Source: Chloroflexota bacterium
Lineage (GTDB): Bacteria; Chloroflexota; Limnocylindria; Limnocylindrales; CSP1-4
Length of the DNA: 64,000 nt
Assembly (NCBI GenBank): GCA_021787395.1
Contig: JAJYLZ010000005.1
Span: 39,366 to 103,365, forward strand
Direction: 5' to 3'
Shown: positions 42,947 through 51,117 of the stretch, piece after piece
How positions within the stretch are numbered: position 1 is the stretch's first letter
Layout of the letters: every line of letters begins with the position of its first letter
Made by a program: the position numbers and the translations under genes
Notes under the pieces: generated by a model
Database searches by the model: none
The model's input: the letters and a program-made list of their open reading frames with translations, nothing else
Told to the model about the DNA's origin: nothing

Positions 42947-43756
42947 ATGACCGACACGACCGTGCCCGCGCTCCCGTCCCTCCCCCCGCACGGCGGCCTG
43001 CGCCGCCGCATCCTCGCCGGCGAGCCCACCGTCGGCGCCTGGATCAACCTGGGCTCGCTGGCCGCGACCGAGATCGTCGCCCGCTCCGGCTACGACTGGG
43101 TGGTGCTCGACCTCGAGCACGGCATGGGCAGCGAGGCGGACATCCACGCCCAGCTGCTCGCGGTGCAGGGCACCCCCACCGCAGCGCTGGTGCGCGTGCC
43201 GTCGATCGAGCGGCTCCGGATCGGCCGCGCGCTCGACCTCGGCGCCGACGGGCTGGTCCTGCCGCGCTGCGACGCGCCCGCCGACGCAGCCGACGCGCTG
43301 CGCTGGATGCGGTTCCCGCCGGCCGGGATCCGCGGCGTGGCGCTGCTCACCCGCGGCAGCGGCTACGCCGAGCGCACCCACGGCAGCCTGGCGTCCACGG
43401 TGAACGGCCAGGTCCTGGGGGTGTTCCAGGTCGAGTCCCCGGAGGCCGTGGCGGCCGCGGGCGAGCTCGCCGCCATCGAGGGGGTGGACGTCCTGTTCGT
43501 GGGCCCGGCCGACCTGTCCCACAGCATGGGCCTGCCCGGGCGCTTCGACGAGCCGGCGTTCACCGAGGCGCTGGACGCCGTGGTGGCCGCGTGCCGAGCC
43601 AACGGCAAGGCGGCGGGGATCCTGCTCTCGGACGCCTCGCTCGTCCCCGCCTACCTCGGGCGCGGGTTCTCGTTCCTCGGGGTCGGCTCCGACGCCGGCT
43701 GGGTCTCGTCCGGGGCGAGGGCCCAGGCGGCTGCGGCGCGAGCGGCGCTCGGCTGA
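42947..43756 (+). CDS. HpcH/HpaI aldolase-family protein
   Basis: A 269-residue class II (metal-dependent) aldolase. Signatures: TVGAWINLGSLAATEIVARSGYDWVVLDLEHG, ALVRVPSIERLRIGRALDLGADGLVLPRCDAPADA, GVFQVESPEAV and VDVLFVGPADLSHSMGLPG. The acid and glutamate metal ligands are in place. It probably splits 2-keto-3-deoxy or 4-hydroxy-2-oxo acids; substrate unknown. ATG six bases after CATGAT. Confidence 0.88.
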   Translation: MTDTTVPALPSLPPHGGLRRRILAGEPTVGAWINLGSLAATEIVARSGYDWVVLDLEHGMGSEADIHAQLLAVQGTPTAALVRVPSIERLRIGRALDLGADGLVLPRCDAPADAADALRWMRFPPAGIRGVALLTRGSGYAERTHGSLASTVNGQVLGVFQVESPEAVAAAGELAAIEGVDVLFVGPADLSHSMGLPGRFDEPAFTEALDAVVAACRANGKAAGILLSDASLVPAYLGRGFSFLGVGSDAGWVSSGARAQAAAARAALG

Positions 43757-43794
43757 GCGGCGGCCGGCCCGTCCGCCGGCCCGGCCGCCGGCGC

Positions 43795-44769
43795 CTACTC
43801 CTCGCTCAGGCGCAGGGCGGGCTGCGGCAGCTCGGCGGGCTCGCCGCGCGGGCCCGTCTGGGACAGGACCACGCCCGCGAGGATGAACGCGCCGCCCAGC
43901 AGCTGGACCGGCGTCAGGCGCTCGCCCAGCAGCACCCCGGCGGCCGCGATCGTCCACAGCGGCTCCACGGTCGAGAGCAGCGACGCCTGGGCGGCGCCGA
44001 CCCGCTGCGCCCCCGCGTAGAAGAACTGCACCGCGACGAACCCGGACACCACGCCCACGCCCACGATCCCGGGCCACGCGGCCGGGGGGATGCTCCCGGG
44101 CAGGACCGGATGCCGGAGGACGGCGCAGATCAGCCAGTACGCCACGCCGGTCGAGCTGAGCATCACGGCGCCAACGACCGTGGCATTGGCGGCGCCGTCC
44201 GTCGCGCTGCCCACCGCCTCGCTGGTCTCCCCGGCGTGCCGGGCGGCCATGATGATCCAGACCGAGTACAGCAGCGGGGCTGCGACCACGAGCAGCAGGC
44301 CGCCGAGCGGCGGCATCTGGGAGGCGTTGATGCCGCCCACCGCGAGCACCACGCCGAGCACCGCGATGCCGAGCGCGGTCCACGCCCGGCGCCCCTCGAG
44401 CGGCCGCCCGAAGCGCAGCGCCAGCACGGCCACGATCGGCGGGTAGACGTACACGATCAGCGCGGACAGCGAGAGCGGGGTGGTGGCGATGCCCGCGAAG
44501 TAGGTGGCCGTGTTGGAGATGTAGTAGACGCCGAGCCCCACGGCCGCCAGCATCGAGCGGCGGGGCATCGTGCGCAGCGCGCGCCGCGCGGAGGGGCTCG
44601 CCAGCAGCACCGCCCAGGCCAGGCCGCCGGCGAGCAGGAACCGCCAGGCCATCAGCGTCAGCCAGTCGATGCCGGCGGCGTACGCCGGCCGCGCGAACAG
44701 GCCGCCGGAGCCGAACGAGATCGCGCTGATGACCACCAGTGCGACGCCCACCATCCGCGATCGGTTCAC
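43795..44769 (-). CDS. EamA/DMT-superfamily transporter
   Basis: A 324-residue membrane protein with ten hydrophobic segments in two EamA repeats (first: LVVISAISFGSGGLFARPAYAAGIDWLTLMAWRFLLAG; second: GIVGVGVVSGFVAVQFFYAGAQRVGAAQASLLSTVEPLWTI). Likely exports an amino acid or metabolite. GTG at 44769 lies seven bases after TACCCT (minus strand, 44777-44782). Confidence 0.88.
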   Translation of the reverse strand: MNRSRMVGVALVVISAISFGSGGLFARPAYAAGIDWLTLMAWRFLLAGGLAWAVLLASPSARRALRTMPRRSMLAAVGLGVYYISNTATYFAGIATTPLSLSALIVYVYPPIVAVLALRFGRPLEGRRAWTALGIAVLGVVLAVGGINASQMPPLGGLLLVVAAPLLYSVWIIMAARHAGETSEAVGSATDGAANATVVGAVMLSSTGVAYWLICAVLRHPVLPGSIPPAAWPGIVGVGVVSGFVAVQFFYAGAQRVGAAQASLLSTVEPLWTIAAAGVLLGERLTPVQLLGGAFILAGVVLSQTGPRGEPAELPQPALRLSEE

Positions 44770-44895
44770 CCGGCGGAGGGTACCGGCTGGACGGCCGGCC
44801 GTGCGGCTCGAGCCCCGCGACGGGCCGGGCGGCCCCTCGTTAGCGTGCCACGTCGCCCCGCCCGCCCGCGGCGGCCGCAGCGGTACACTGCCCCC

Positions 44896-45408
44896 GTGGC
44901 AAGTCTCAACGAGCGCGCCGTACTGGCGCGCGTTCCATCCCTCGCGTCAGAACCCCTGATGGTGGTCGGGCGTCGGCAGCCGGTGGCGATGTCGCCGGGC
45001 TCCACGCTCGGCGATTGCCTGCGTGCCATCCAGAGCACCGGCACCGGCGACTCCGTGTTCATCACGGACGCCGATGGGCTGCTGCTGGGCGTGCTCACGG
45101 AGCGCGACGTGTTCGGCCGCCTGGTCGGCCCCGACGTCGCCTCCGGCGTGGACCTCGACGCCCCCGTCGAGGCGTACATGACCACCGACCCGCACACGCT
45201 GCGGCTGTCGCAGACGGTGCGGGACGCGCTCGAGCTCATGCAGTCGGGCCGCTACCGCAACATCCCGGTCGTGGATGACGAGCGGCGGCTGGTGGGCGTC
45301 GTGCGCCAGGTGGACATCCTCAAGTTCCTCGCCGAGTCGTTCCCCGAGGAGCTGCTCAACCTTCCCCCCCGACCGCATCAGCGCATGGAGCAAGCCGAAG
45401 GCGGATGA
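44896..45408 (+). CDS. CBS-pair protein, first gene of the kor operon
   Basis: A 170-residue protein of two CBS motifs (DCLRAIQSTGTGDSVFITDADGLLLGVLTERDVFGRL and VRDALELMQSGRYRNIPVVDDERRLVGVVRQVDILKFLAE). CBS pairs commonly bind adenine nucleotides. GTG lies six bases after TACACT (44884-44889). Its stop overlaps korA (ATGA), so it opens the operon and may couple korAB activity to energy charge; that role is inferred. Confidence 0.85.
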   Translation: MASLNERAVLARVPSLASEPLMVVGRRQPVAMSPGSTLGDCLRAIQSTGTGDSVFITDADGLLLGVLTERDVFGRLVGPDVASGVDLDAPVEAYMTTDPHTLRLSQTVRDALELMQSGRYRNIPVVDDERRLVGVVRQVDILKFLAESFPEELLNLPPRPHQRMEQAEGG

Positions 45409-47267
45409 CAACCACAGCGCAGGGTCCCGAGCGCGAGGTCCGCGAGCTCGACCGGGTCACCATCCGATTCGCCGGAGACAGCGGCGACGGCATGCAGCTG
45501 ACCGGCACCCAGTTCACCCGGACCGCGGCCGTCTTCGGCAACGACATCTCCACCTTCCCCGACTACCCGGCCGAGATCCGCGCCCCCGCGGGCTCGCTGC
45601 CCGGCGTGTCGGGCTTCCAGATCAGCTTCTCGGCGCTCGACATCCACACCCCGGGTGACGCGCCGGACGTGCTGGTCGCCATGAACCCGGCGGCGCTCAA
45701 GGCCAACCTGGTCGACCTGCCCGCCGGCGGCGCGATCATCGTCAACAGCGACGCCTTCACCAAGGCCAACCTGTCCAAGGCCGCCTACGCGGCCAACCCG
45801 CTCGAGGACGACTCGCTCAAGGCGTACAAGCTCTTCCGGGTCCCGATCAGCACCCTCAACGCCGCCGCGCTCGAGGGGCTGGAGATGACCGGCAAGCAGA
45901 TCGACCTCACCAAGAACTTCTTCGCGCTGGGCCTGATGTTCTGGCTCTACGAGCGGTCCATGGAGCCGACGCTCCGCTGGATCGACGAGAAGTTCGGCAG
46001 CCGCCCGGTCATCGCCGAGGCCAACCGCCGCGCCCTGCGCGCCGGCTACGCCTTCGGCGACACGACCGAGATGTTCCACGAGACCTACCGGGTGCCGAAG
46101 GCGAAGCTGCCGCCGGGCACCTACCGGAACATCACCGGCAACGAGGCGACCGCGCTCGGCTTCCTGGCCGCCGCGCACGCCGCCAAGCGGCCGCTGTTCT
46201 ACGGGTCCTACCCGATCACGCCGGCCTCGGACATCCTGCACCAGCTGTCGGCCTACAAGAGCTTCGGCGTCAAGAGCTTCCAGGCCGAGGACGAGATCGC
46301 CGCCATGGGCGCGACGATCGGGGCGGCCTACGGCGGGGCGCTGGCGCTGACCGGCACGTCCGGCCCGGGCGTCGCGCTCAAGACCGAGGCGATCGGCCTC
46401 GCCGTGATGACCGAGCTGCCGGTCGTGATCGTCAACGTCCAGCGCGCCGGCCCCTCCACCGGGCTCCCCACCAAGGTGGAGCAGGCGGACCTGTTCCAGG
46501 CGATCTTCGGGCGCAACGGCGAGGCGCCGCTGCCCGTGGTGGCTCCCGCCACGCCCGGCGAGTGCTTCTCGATGGCGATCGAGGCGTCGCGCCTCGCGCT
46601 CAAGTACATGACGCCGGTCATGTACCTGTCCGACGCGTTCGTCGGCAACGGCGCCGAGCCGTGGCGCGTCCCGTCGCCCGACGAGCTGCCCGACATCTCC
46701 GTCCCCAACTCGGTCAAGGAGGACGGCCCGTACCTGCCCTACGCCCGCGACCCGGAGACGCTCTCGCGCCCCTGGGCCGTCCCCGGCACGCCCGGCCTGG
46801 AGCACCGCATCGGCGGCCTCGAGAAGCTCAACGGCCTGGGCACGGTCAGCTACGACGCGGACAACCACCACCTCATGACCAAGCTCCGCCACGACAAGGT
46901 GGCGGGGATCGCGAACGACATCCCCGACCTCGAGGTCTTCGGCCCCGAGCGCGGCGACCTGCTGATCCTCGGCTGGGGCTCCACGTACGGCGCCCTGCGC
47001 AGCGCCACCGAGCGCCTGCAGGCCGAGGGCAAGTCCGTCGCCCACGCCCACCTGCGCCACCTGTTCCCGTTCCCCAAGAACACGGGTGACGTGGTCCGCA
47101 GCTACAAGACCGTGCTGATCCCCGAGCTCAACCTCGGCCAGCTGTGGTTCGTGATCCGCGGCACCTACCTCGTGGACGCGCTCGCCTACGGGCGCGTGCG
47201 CGGCAAGCCGTTCCGGATCTCGGAGATCGTCGACGAGGCCAACCGCCTCCTCGCCGAGCGGAGCTGA
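45405..47267 (+). CDS. korA: 2-oxoacid:ferredoxin oxidoreductase, gamma-alpha fusion subunit
   Basis: A 620-residue subunit. The N-terminal gamma domain (TIRFAGDSGDGMQLTGTQFTRTAAVFGND, with PDYPAEIRAPAGSLPGVSGFQI) is fused to the alpha (pyrimidine-binding) domain with YGSYPITPASDILHQLS, FQAEDEIAAMGATIGAAYGGALALTGTSGPG and VQRAGPSTGLPTKVEQADL. This is the KorA layout of 2-oxoglutarate:ferredoxin oxidoreductases. It converts a 2-oxoacid and CoA to acyl-CoA with reduced ferredoxin. Followed by korB after four bases. Confidence 0.93.
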   Translation: MTTTAQGPEREVRELDRVTIRFAGDSGDGMQLTGTQFTRTAAVFGNDISTFPDYPAEIRAPAGSLPGVSGFQISFSALDIHTPGDAPDVLVAMNPAALKANLVDLPAGGAIIVNSDAFTKANLSKAAYAANPLEDDSLKAYKLFRVPISTLNAAALEGLEMTGKQIDLTKNFFALGLMFWLYERSMEPTLRWIDEKFGSRPVIAEANRRALRAGYAFGDTTEMFHETYRVPKAKLPPGTYRNITGNEATALGFLAAAHAAKRPLFYGSYPITPASDILHQLSAYKSFGVKSFQAEDEIAAMGATIGAAYGGALALTGTSGPGVALKTEAIGLAVMTELPVVIVNVQRAGPSTGLPTKVEQADLFQAIFGRNGEAPLPVVAPATPGECFSMAIEASRLALKYMTPVMYLSDAFVGNGAEPWRVPSPDELPDISVPNSVKEDGPYLPYARDPETLSRPWAVPGTPGLEHRIGGLEKLNGLGTVSYDADNHHLMTKLRHDKVAGIANDIPDLEVFGPERGDLLILGWGSTYGALRSATERLQAEGKSVAHAHLRHLFPFPKNTGDVVRSYKTVLIPELNLGQLWFVIRGTYLVDALAYGRVRGKPFRISEIVDEANRLLAERS

Positions 47268-47271
47268 AGCG

Positions 47272-48306
47272 ATGACCGACATGCTCACCCCCGCCGAGCC
47301 GACCAAGCTCACGCGCAAGGACTTCGTCGCGGAGCAGGAGGTCCGGTGGTGCCCCGGCTGCGGGGACTACTCCATCCTGGCCCAGACGCAGAAGGTGATG
47401 CCCGACTTCGGCGTGCCGAAGGAGAACATCGTCTTCATCAGCGGCATCGGCTGCTCCGGCCGCCTGCCGTACTACATGAACACCTACGGCTTCCACTCGA
47501 TCCACGGCCGCGCGCCCACGCTGGCGACCGGCCTCAAGATCGCCCGGCCGGAGCTGATGATCTGGGTCGCCACCGGCGACGGCGACGCGCTGTCCATCGG
47601 CGGCAACCACTTCCTGCACTCGATGCGCCGGAACGTGGACTTCACGATGGTCATGCACAACAACCGGATCTACGGGCTGACCAAGGGCCAGACCTCGCCA
47701 ACCTCCGAGTTCGGCAAGCGGACCAAGTCCACGCCGATGGGCTCGGTGGACCGACCGGTCATGCCCCTGACGCTTGCGCTGGCCGCCGAGGCCACGTTCG
47801 TCGCCCGGACCGTGGACACCCACACCGAGCACATGCAGCAGACCCTGGAGGCGGCCGGCCGCCACCGCGGCGCGTCCTACGTCGAGGTGCTCCAGAACTG
47901 CAACATCTTCAACGACGGGGCCTGGCGCGAGTTCACCGAGCGCGACGTCCGCGACGACCGGATGCTCGTCCTCGAGCACGGCAAGCCGCTCATCTTCGGC
48001 AAGGACCGCAACAAGGGCATCCGCCTGCGCGGCCTCCACCCCGAGGTGGTGACCATCGGCGAGGACGGCGTCACCGAGGCGGACCTCGCGGTCCACGACC
48101 AGTACGCCGAGGACCCCTACCTGGCGCTGATCCTGTCCCGGATGTTCTGGCCGGAGTTCCCCGTGCCGGTGGGCATCCTGCGCGAGGTGGACCGGCCGAC
48201 CTACTCCGACCTGGTCGATGCCCAGATCGAGCAGGCGATCGCCAAGTCCGGCCCGGGGGACCTCGCCAAGGCCCTGCTGGCCGGCGAGACCTGGACGGTG
48301 GAGTGA
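47272..48306 (+). CDS. korB: 2-oxoacid:ferredoxin oxidoreductase, beta subunit
   Basis: A 344-residue thiamine-diphosphate subunit. Begins with the cluster-binding motif VRWCPGCGDYSIL, then GIGCSGRLPYYMNTYGFHSIHGRAPTLATG, the TPP motif ATGDGDALSIGGNHF and NNRIYGLTKGQTSPTS. These define KorB. It forms the catalytic complex with KorA, using the 7Fe ferredoxin encoded earlier or a similar carrier. Confidence 0.94.
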   Translation: MTDMLTPAEPTKLTRKDFVAEQEVRWCPGCGDYSILAQTQKVMPDFGVPKENIVFISGIGCSGRLPYYMNTYGFHSIHGRAPTLATGLKIARPELMIWVATGDGDALSIGGNHFLHSMRRNVDFTMVMHNNRIYGLTKGQTSPTSEFGKRTKSTPMGSVDRPVMPLTLALAAEATFVARTVDTHTEHMQQTLEAAGRHRGASYVEVLQNCNIFNDGAWREFTERDVRDDRMLVLEHGKPLIFGKDRNKGIRLRGLHPEVVTIGEDGVTEADLAVHDQYAEDPYLALILSRMFWPEFPVPVGILREVDRPTYSDLVDAQIEQAIAKSGPGDLAKALLAGETWTVE

Positions 48307-48310
48307 CCCG

Positions 48311-48811
48311 ATGCTGTGCCCGGTCTGCCACTACGACAACTTCGAGGGCGAGGACACCTGCGCCAACTGCGGCGCCGACCTGGCCAACGCGGACACGCCC
48401 CAGCCCGCGCTCGACTACCACGACACCGTGCTGGGCGAGCACCTCGACAGCCTCGGCATCGGATCGCCGGCAACCGTGGATCCGGCGACGGCCGTCGCTG
48501 ACGCCATCCGGCAGATGCACGCCGCCGGCGTGGACTGCCTGCTCGTCGTCGAGGGCGGTCAGCTGGTGGGCATCTTCACGGACCGCGACGCGGTGGTGAA
48601 GGCGACCGACAAGCGGCTCGGCATGTACAAGGTCCGGGACTTCATGACGCCCGACCCGGTGGTCCTGCGCCATGACGACACGCTCGCCGTGGCGATCCAC
48701 AAGATGGCGGTCGGCGAGTTCCGGCACATCCCGATCGTGGAGGACGGGCGGCCGATCGGCGTGGTCGCCGCGGCCGACGTCTTCCGGCACCTCGTCCACT
48801 CGCTGGGGTGA
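48311..48811 (+). CDS. zinc-ribbon/CBS-pair protein of the kor operon
   Basis: A 166-residue protein. A zinc ribbon occupies residues 1-25 (MLCPVCHYDNFEGEDTCANCGADL, CxxC pairs 15 residues apart), followed by two CBS motifs (DAIRQMHAAGVDCLLVVEGGQLVGIFTDRDAV and HKMAVGEFRHIPIVEDGRPIGVVAAADVFRHL). Different from the upstream CBS protein by its metal finger. Four bases after korB; it overlaps the next gene as GTGA. Confidence 0.85.
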   Translation: MLCPVCHYDNFEGEDTCANCGADLANADTPQPALDYHDTVLGEHLDSLGIGSPATVDPATAVADAIRQMHAAGVDCLLVVEGGQLVGIFTDRDAVVKATDKRLGMYKVRDFMTPDPVVLRHDDTLAVAIHKMAVGEFRHIPIVEDGRPIGVVAAADVFRHLVHSLG

Positions 48812-49203
48812 CCCTGCGCCTGGTCCCGGCCGGGCCCAGGGTCGCCGTCCTCGCCGAGGACCTGATCTGGGCGACCCGCCTGTCCGAGATCGTGCGGCGG
48901 GCGGGCGGCGAGCCCGTCCGGCTCGCATCCGCGGCGCTGCTGCGCGCCGCGCTGCCGACGCTCGACGGCTGCGTGGTCGACCTGACGGCCCGCTCGTACG
49001 ACGGGATCGCGGCGGTGACGATCGCGGCCACCGCCCGCGTGCCCACCGTGGCCGTGGGCCAGCACGACGATGTCGGCGAGCGGCGCGCAGCGCGCGAGGC
49101 GGGGGCCGCCCGGGTCTACGCCTACCGGGCGCTGTTCGAGCACGGCGACCGGGAGCTCGGCGGCTGGGTTGCCCGGCTGCGCCGGGAGGAGGAGAGCCAG
49201 TGA
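48808..49203 (+). CDS. response-regulator receiver-like protein
   Basis: A 131-residue protein with an alpha/beta pattern like a CheY fold: RVAVLAEDLIWATRLSEIVRRAGGEPV, the central VVDLTARSYDG (an Asp in the phospho-acceptor position), VPTVAVGQHDDVGERRAAREAGAARVYAYRALF. The usual acidic pocket and Lys are not clearly conserved, so it may be a pseudo-receiver. GTG overlaps both neighbours. Confidence 0.6.
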   Translation: MTLRLVPAGPRVAVLAEDLIWATRLSEIVRRAGGEPVRLASAALLRAALPTLDGCVVDLTARSYDGIAAVTIAATARVPTVAVGQHDDVGERRAAREAGAARVYAYRALFEHGDRELGGWVARLRREEESQ

Positions 49204-50372
49204 CGAGGGCGTCGATCCCGGCCGAGCGCTTCGCCGAGCGGCTGGAGCGGGCGAGGTCGGTGGCCGCGCGCGCAGGGCTGGACGCCCTGCTGGTGGGGGT
49301 CGGGGCGGACCTGCGGTATCTCGCCGGGTACGCCGCGCTGCCGCTCGAGCGGCTCACGCTCCTGGTGGTCCCCACCGCGCCCGGCTCGCCGGTGACGCTG
49401 GTCGCGCCGCGGCTGGAGGCGGCGCCTGCGCGAGCGTGCCCGGCGGCGGCCACCGGCGCCGTCGGACTGGCAACCTGGGAGGAGACCGAGGACCCGATGC
49501 TCCTGGTCGCGTCGGTCCTGGGCGCGGCCGCGGGGCGCCCCGCCTCGGCCCTCGGCGCGGTGGCCGTCTCGGACAGCCTGCGGGCGGCCTTCGTGCTGGG
49601 CCTCCAGCGCGTGCTCCCGGGCGCCCGCTTCAGCCTGGCGTCCGCCGTGCTGCGCGAACTGCGGATGCGCAAGGACGAGGACGAGATCGCGCTGCTGCGC
49701 GAGGCCGCCCACGCGGCCGACCGGGTCGTCGCGCAGATCGCCGCGGGTCGGCTGGTCGGCCGCACGGAGGCGGACGTGGCGCACGAGGTCCGCGACCGGC
49801 TGGTGGCCGAGGGGCACGACCAGAGCGAGTTCTGGATCGTGGCCTCGGGCCCCAACTCCGCCTCGCCGCACCACGAGCCCGGCGAGCGGGTCATCCGCGC
49901 CGGGGAGCCGGTGGTCATCGACATCGGCGGCACGCTCGGCGGCTACGGGTCGGACATCACCCGCACGATCTGGATCGACGGCGGCGACCCGGCGCTCCGC
50001 CCGCACCCCGACTTCGCCCGCCTGTACGGCGTCCTGCGCGACGCCCAGGCCGCGGCGACGGCAGCGGTCCGGCCGGGCATCCCGGCCGAGGCCGTGGACG
50101 CCGTCGCCCGCGACGCCATCACGGCGGCCGGGTTCGGGCCCAACTTCATCCACCGCACCGGGCACGGGATCGGCCTCGAGGGGCACGAGGACCCGTACCT
50201 CGTGGCCGGCAACGCCGAGCCGCTCGCCGTGGCGAACGCGTTCAGCATCGAGCCGGGCATCTACCTCGAGGGCCGGTTCGGCGCCCGGATCGAGGACATC
50301 GTGGTGTGCGGCGAGTCCGGCCCCGTCATCCTCAACGAGATGACCCGCGAGCTGCAGGTCGTCCCGGGCTGA
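49200..50372 (+). CDS. M24 family Xaa-Pro aminopeptidase
   Basis: A 390-residue metallopeptidase. The creatinase-like N-terminal domain (LDALLVGVGADLRYLAGYAALPLERLTLLVVP) leads into a pita-bread catalytic domain with the five metal ligands: VIDIGGTLGGYGSDITRTI (two Asp), HRTGHGIGLEGHEDP (His), FSIEPGIY (Glu) and ARIEDIVV (Glu). Last gene of the kor operon; the start overlaps the previous stop (GTGA). Confidence 0.92.
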   Translation: MTRASIPAERFAERLERARSVAARAGLDALLVGVGADLRYLAGYAALPLERLTLLVVPTAPGSPVTLVAPRLEAAPARACPAAATGAVGLATWEETEDPMLLVASVLGAAAGRPASALGAVAVSDSLRAAFVLGLQRVLPGARFSLASAVLRELRMRKDEDEIALLREAAHAADRVVAQIAAGRLVGRTEADVAHEVRDRLVAEGHDQSEFWIVASGPNSASPHHEPGERVIRAGEPVVIDIGGTLGGYGSDITRTIWIDGGDPALRPHPDFARLYGVLRDAQAAATAAVRPGIPAEAVDAVARDAITAAGFGPNFIHRTGHGIGLEGHEDPYLVAGNAEPLAVANAFSIEPGIYLEGRFGARIEDIVVCGESGPVILNEMTRELQVVPG

Positions 50373-50432
50373 CGCGTCGCGGTGCTCCCGCCCGGGGAAC
50401 AGGCTTCGGGAGCGCCTCGCAGGGTATGATCC

Positions 50433-51071
50433 GTGCAGCGGCCGCAGTCCACCGACCGCCCGACACGAGCCCACGATGACCGCCTCCTCCACGCGGGCGT
50501 CCAGCCCGCGGTTCCCGCACCGGTGAGCCGGCGAAGTCGGCACAGCCGCCACCCGCAGTCGAGCACGGGCGGCGAGCCCATGCACGTCCGCCCCGACGCC
50601 GAGCCCGTCGCCGCAACGGCCGTCACGGCAGCCGTCACGGCCCGCGACACCCGCGAGCCGCTGGGCCGCGTCCACGACGCGGCCGAGAGCCCCGCCGAAC
50701 GGGGCGAGGCCACGGCTGCGGGCCCTGCCACCGGCCCTGCCGGCGCGCCGCCCGAGCCGGGCCCCGCCGACGTCCAGGAGGATGGGCCGCGGCCCACGTG
50801 CACCCAGGCCCAGCTCCGCCGGTTCATCAAGAGCCGGCCGTGGATCCCCATGCACGAGCTCCGCCGGCGCTTCGGCATCTCGGGCGGGGACGACGACGTG
50901 ACTCCGGTGCGCACGCCCGGCGGGCCGATCTTCGTGGGCCTGCCGGCGCCGGAGGCCCGCATGCTGGGCGAGCTCCTCAACAGCGGCGACGTGGGCTACG
51001 AGTTGAGCCTGGACCCGGGCGCCCCCATCGTGGTCGGCGTGTACCCGATGCGCCCGGTGCCGCGCGGCTGA
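50433..51071 (+). CDS. hypothetical protein with conserved C-terminal domain
   Basis: Up to 212 residues. The first 130 are low-complexity (Ala/Pro/Glu/Arg). The last 80 look folded: CTQAQLRRFIKSRPWIPMHELRRRFGISGGDDDV, then GGPIFVGLPAPEARMLGELL and DVGYELSLDPGAPIVVGVYPM. I do not recognise the family; the SRPWIPMHELRRRF segment could be a DNA-binding helix pair. The start is uncertain (GTG 50433, GTG 50523 or ATG 50580). A TATGAT hexamer is at 50424-50429. Confidence 0.55.
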   Translation: MQRPQSTDRPTRAHDDRLLHAGVQPAVPAPVSRRSRHSRHPQSSTGGEPMHVRPDAEPVAATAVTAAVTARDTREPLGRVHDAAESPAERGEATAAGPATGPAGAPPEPGPADVQEDGPRPTCTQAQLRRFIKSRPWIPMHELRRRFGISGGDDDVTPVRTPGGPIFVGLPAPEARMLGELLNSGDVGYELSLDPGAPIVVGVYPMRPVPRG

Positions 51072-51117
51072 CGCCCGCCCGCCGCGGCCGGGACGCGGCC
51101 GGTGCCGCGAGCCCGCG

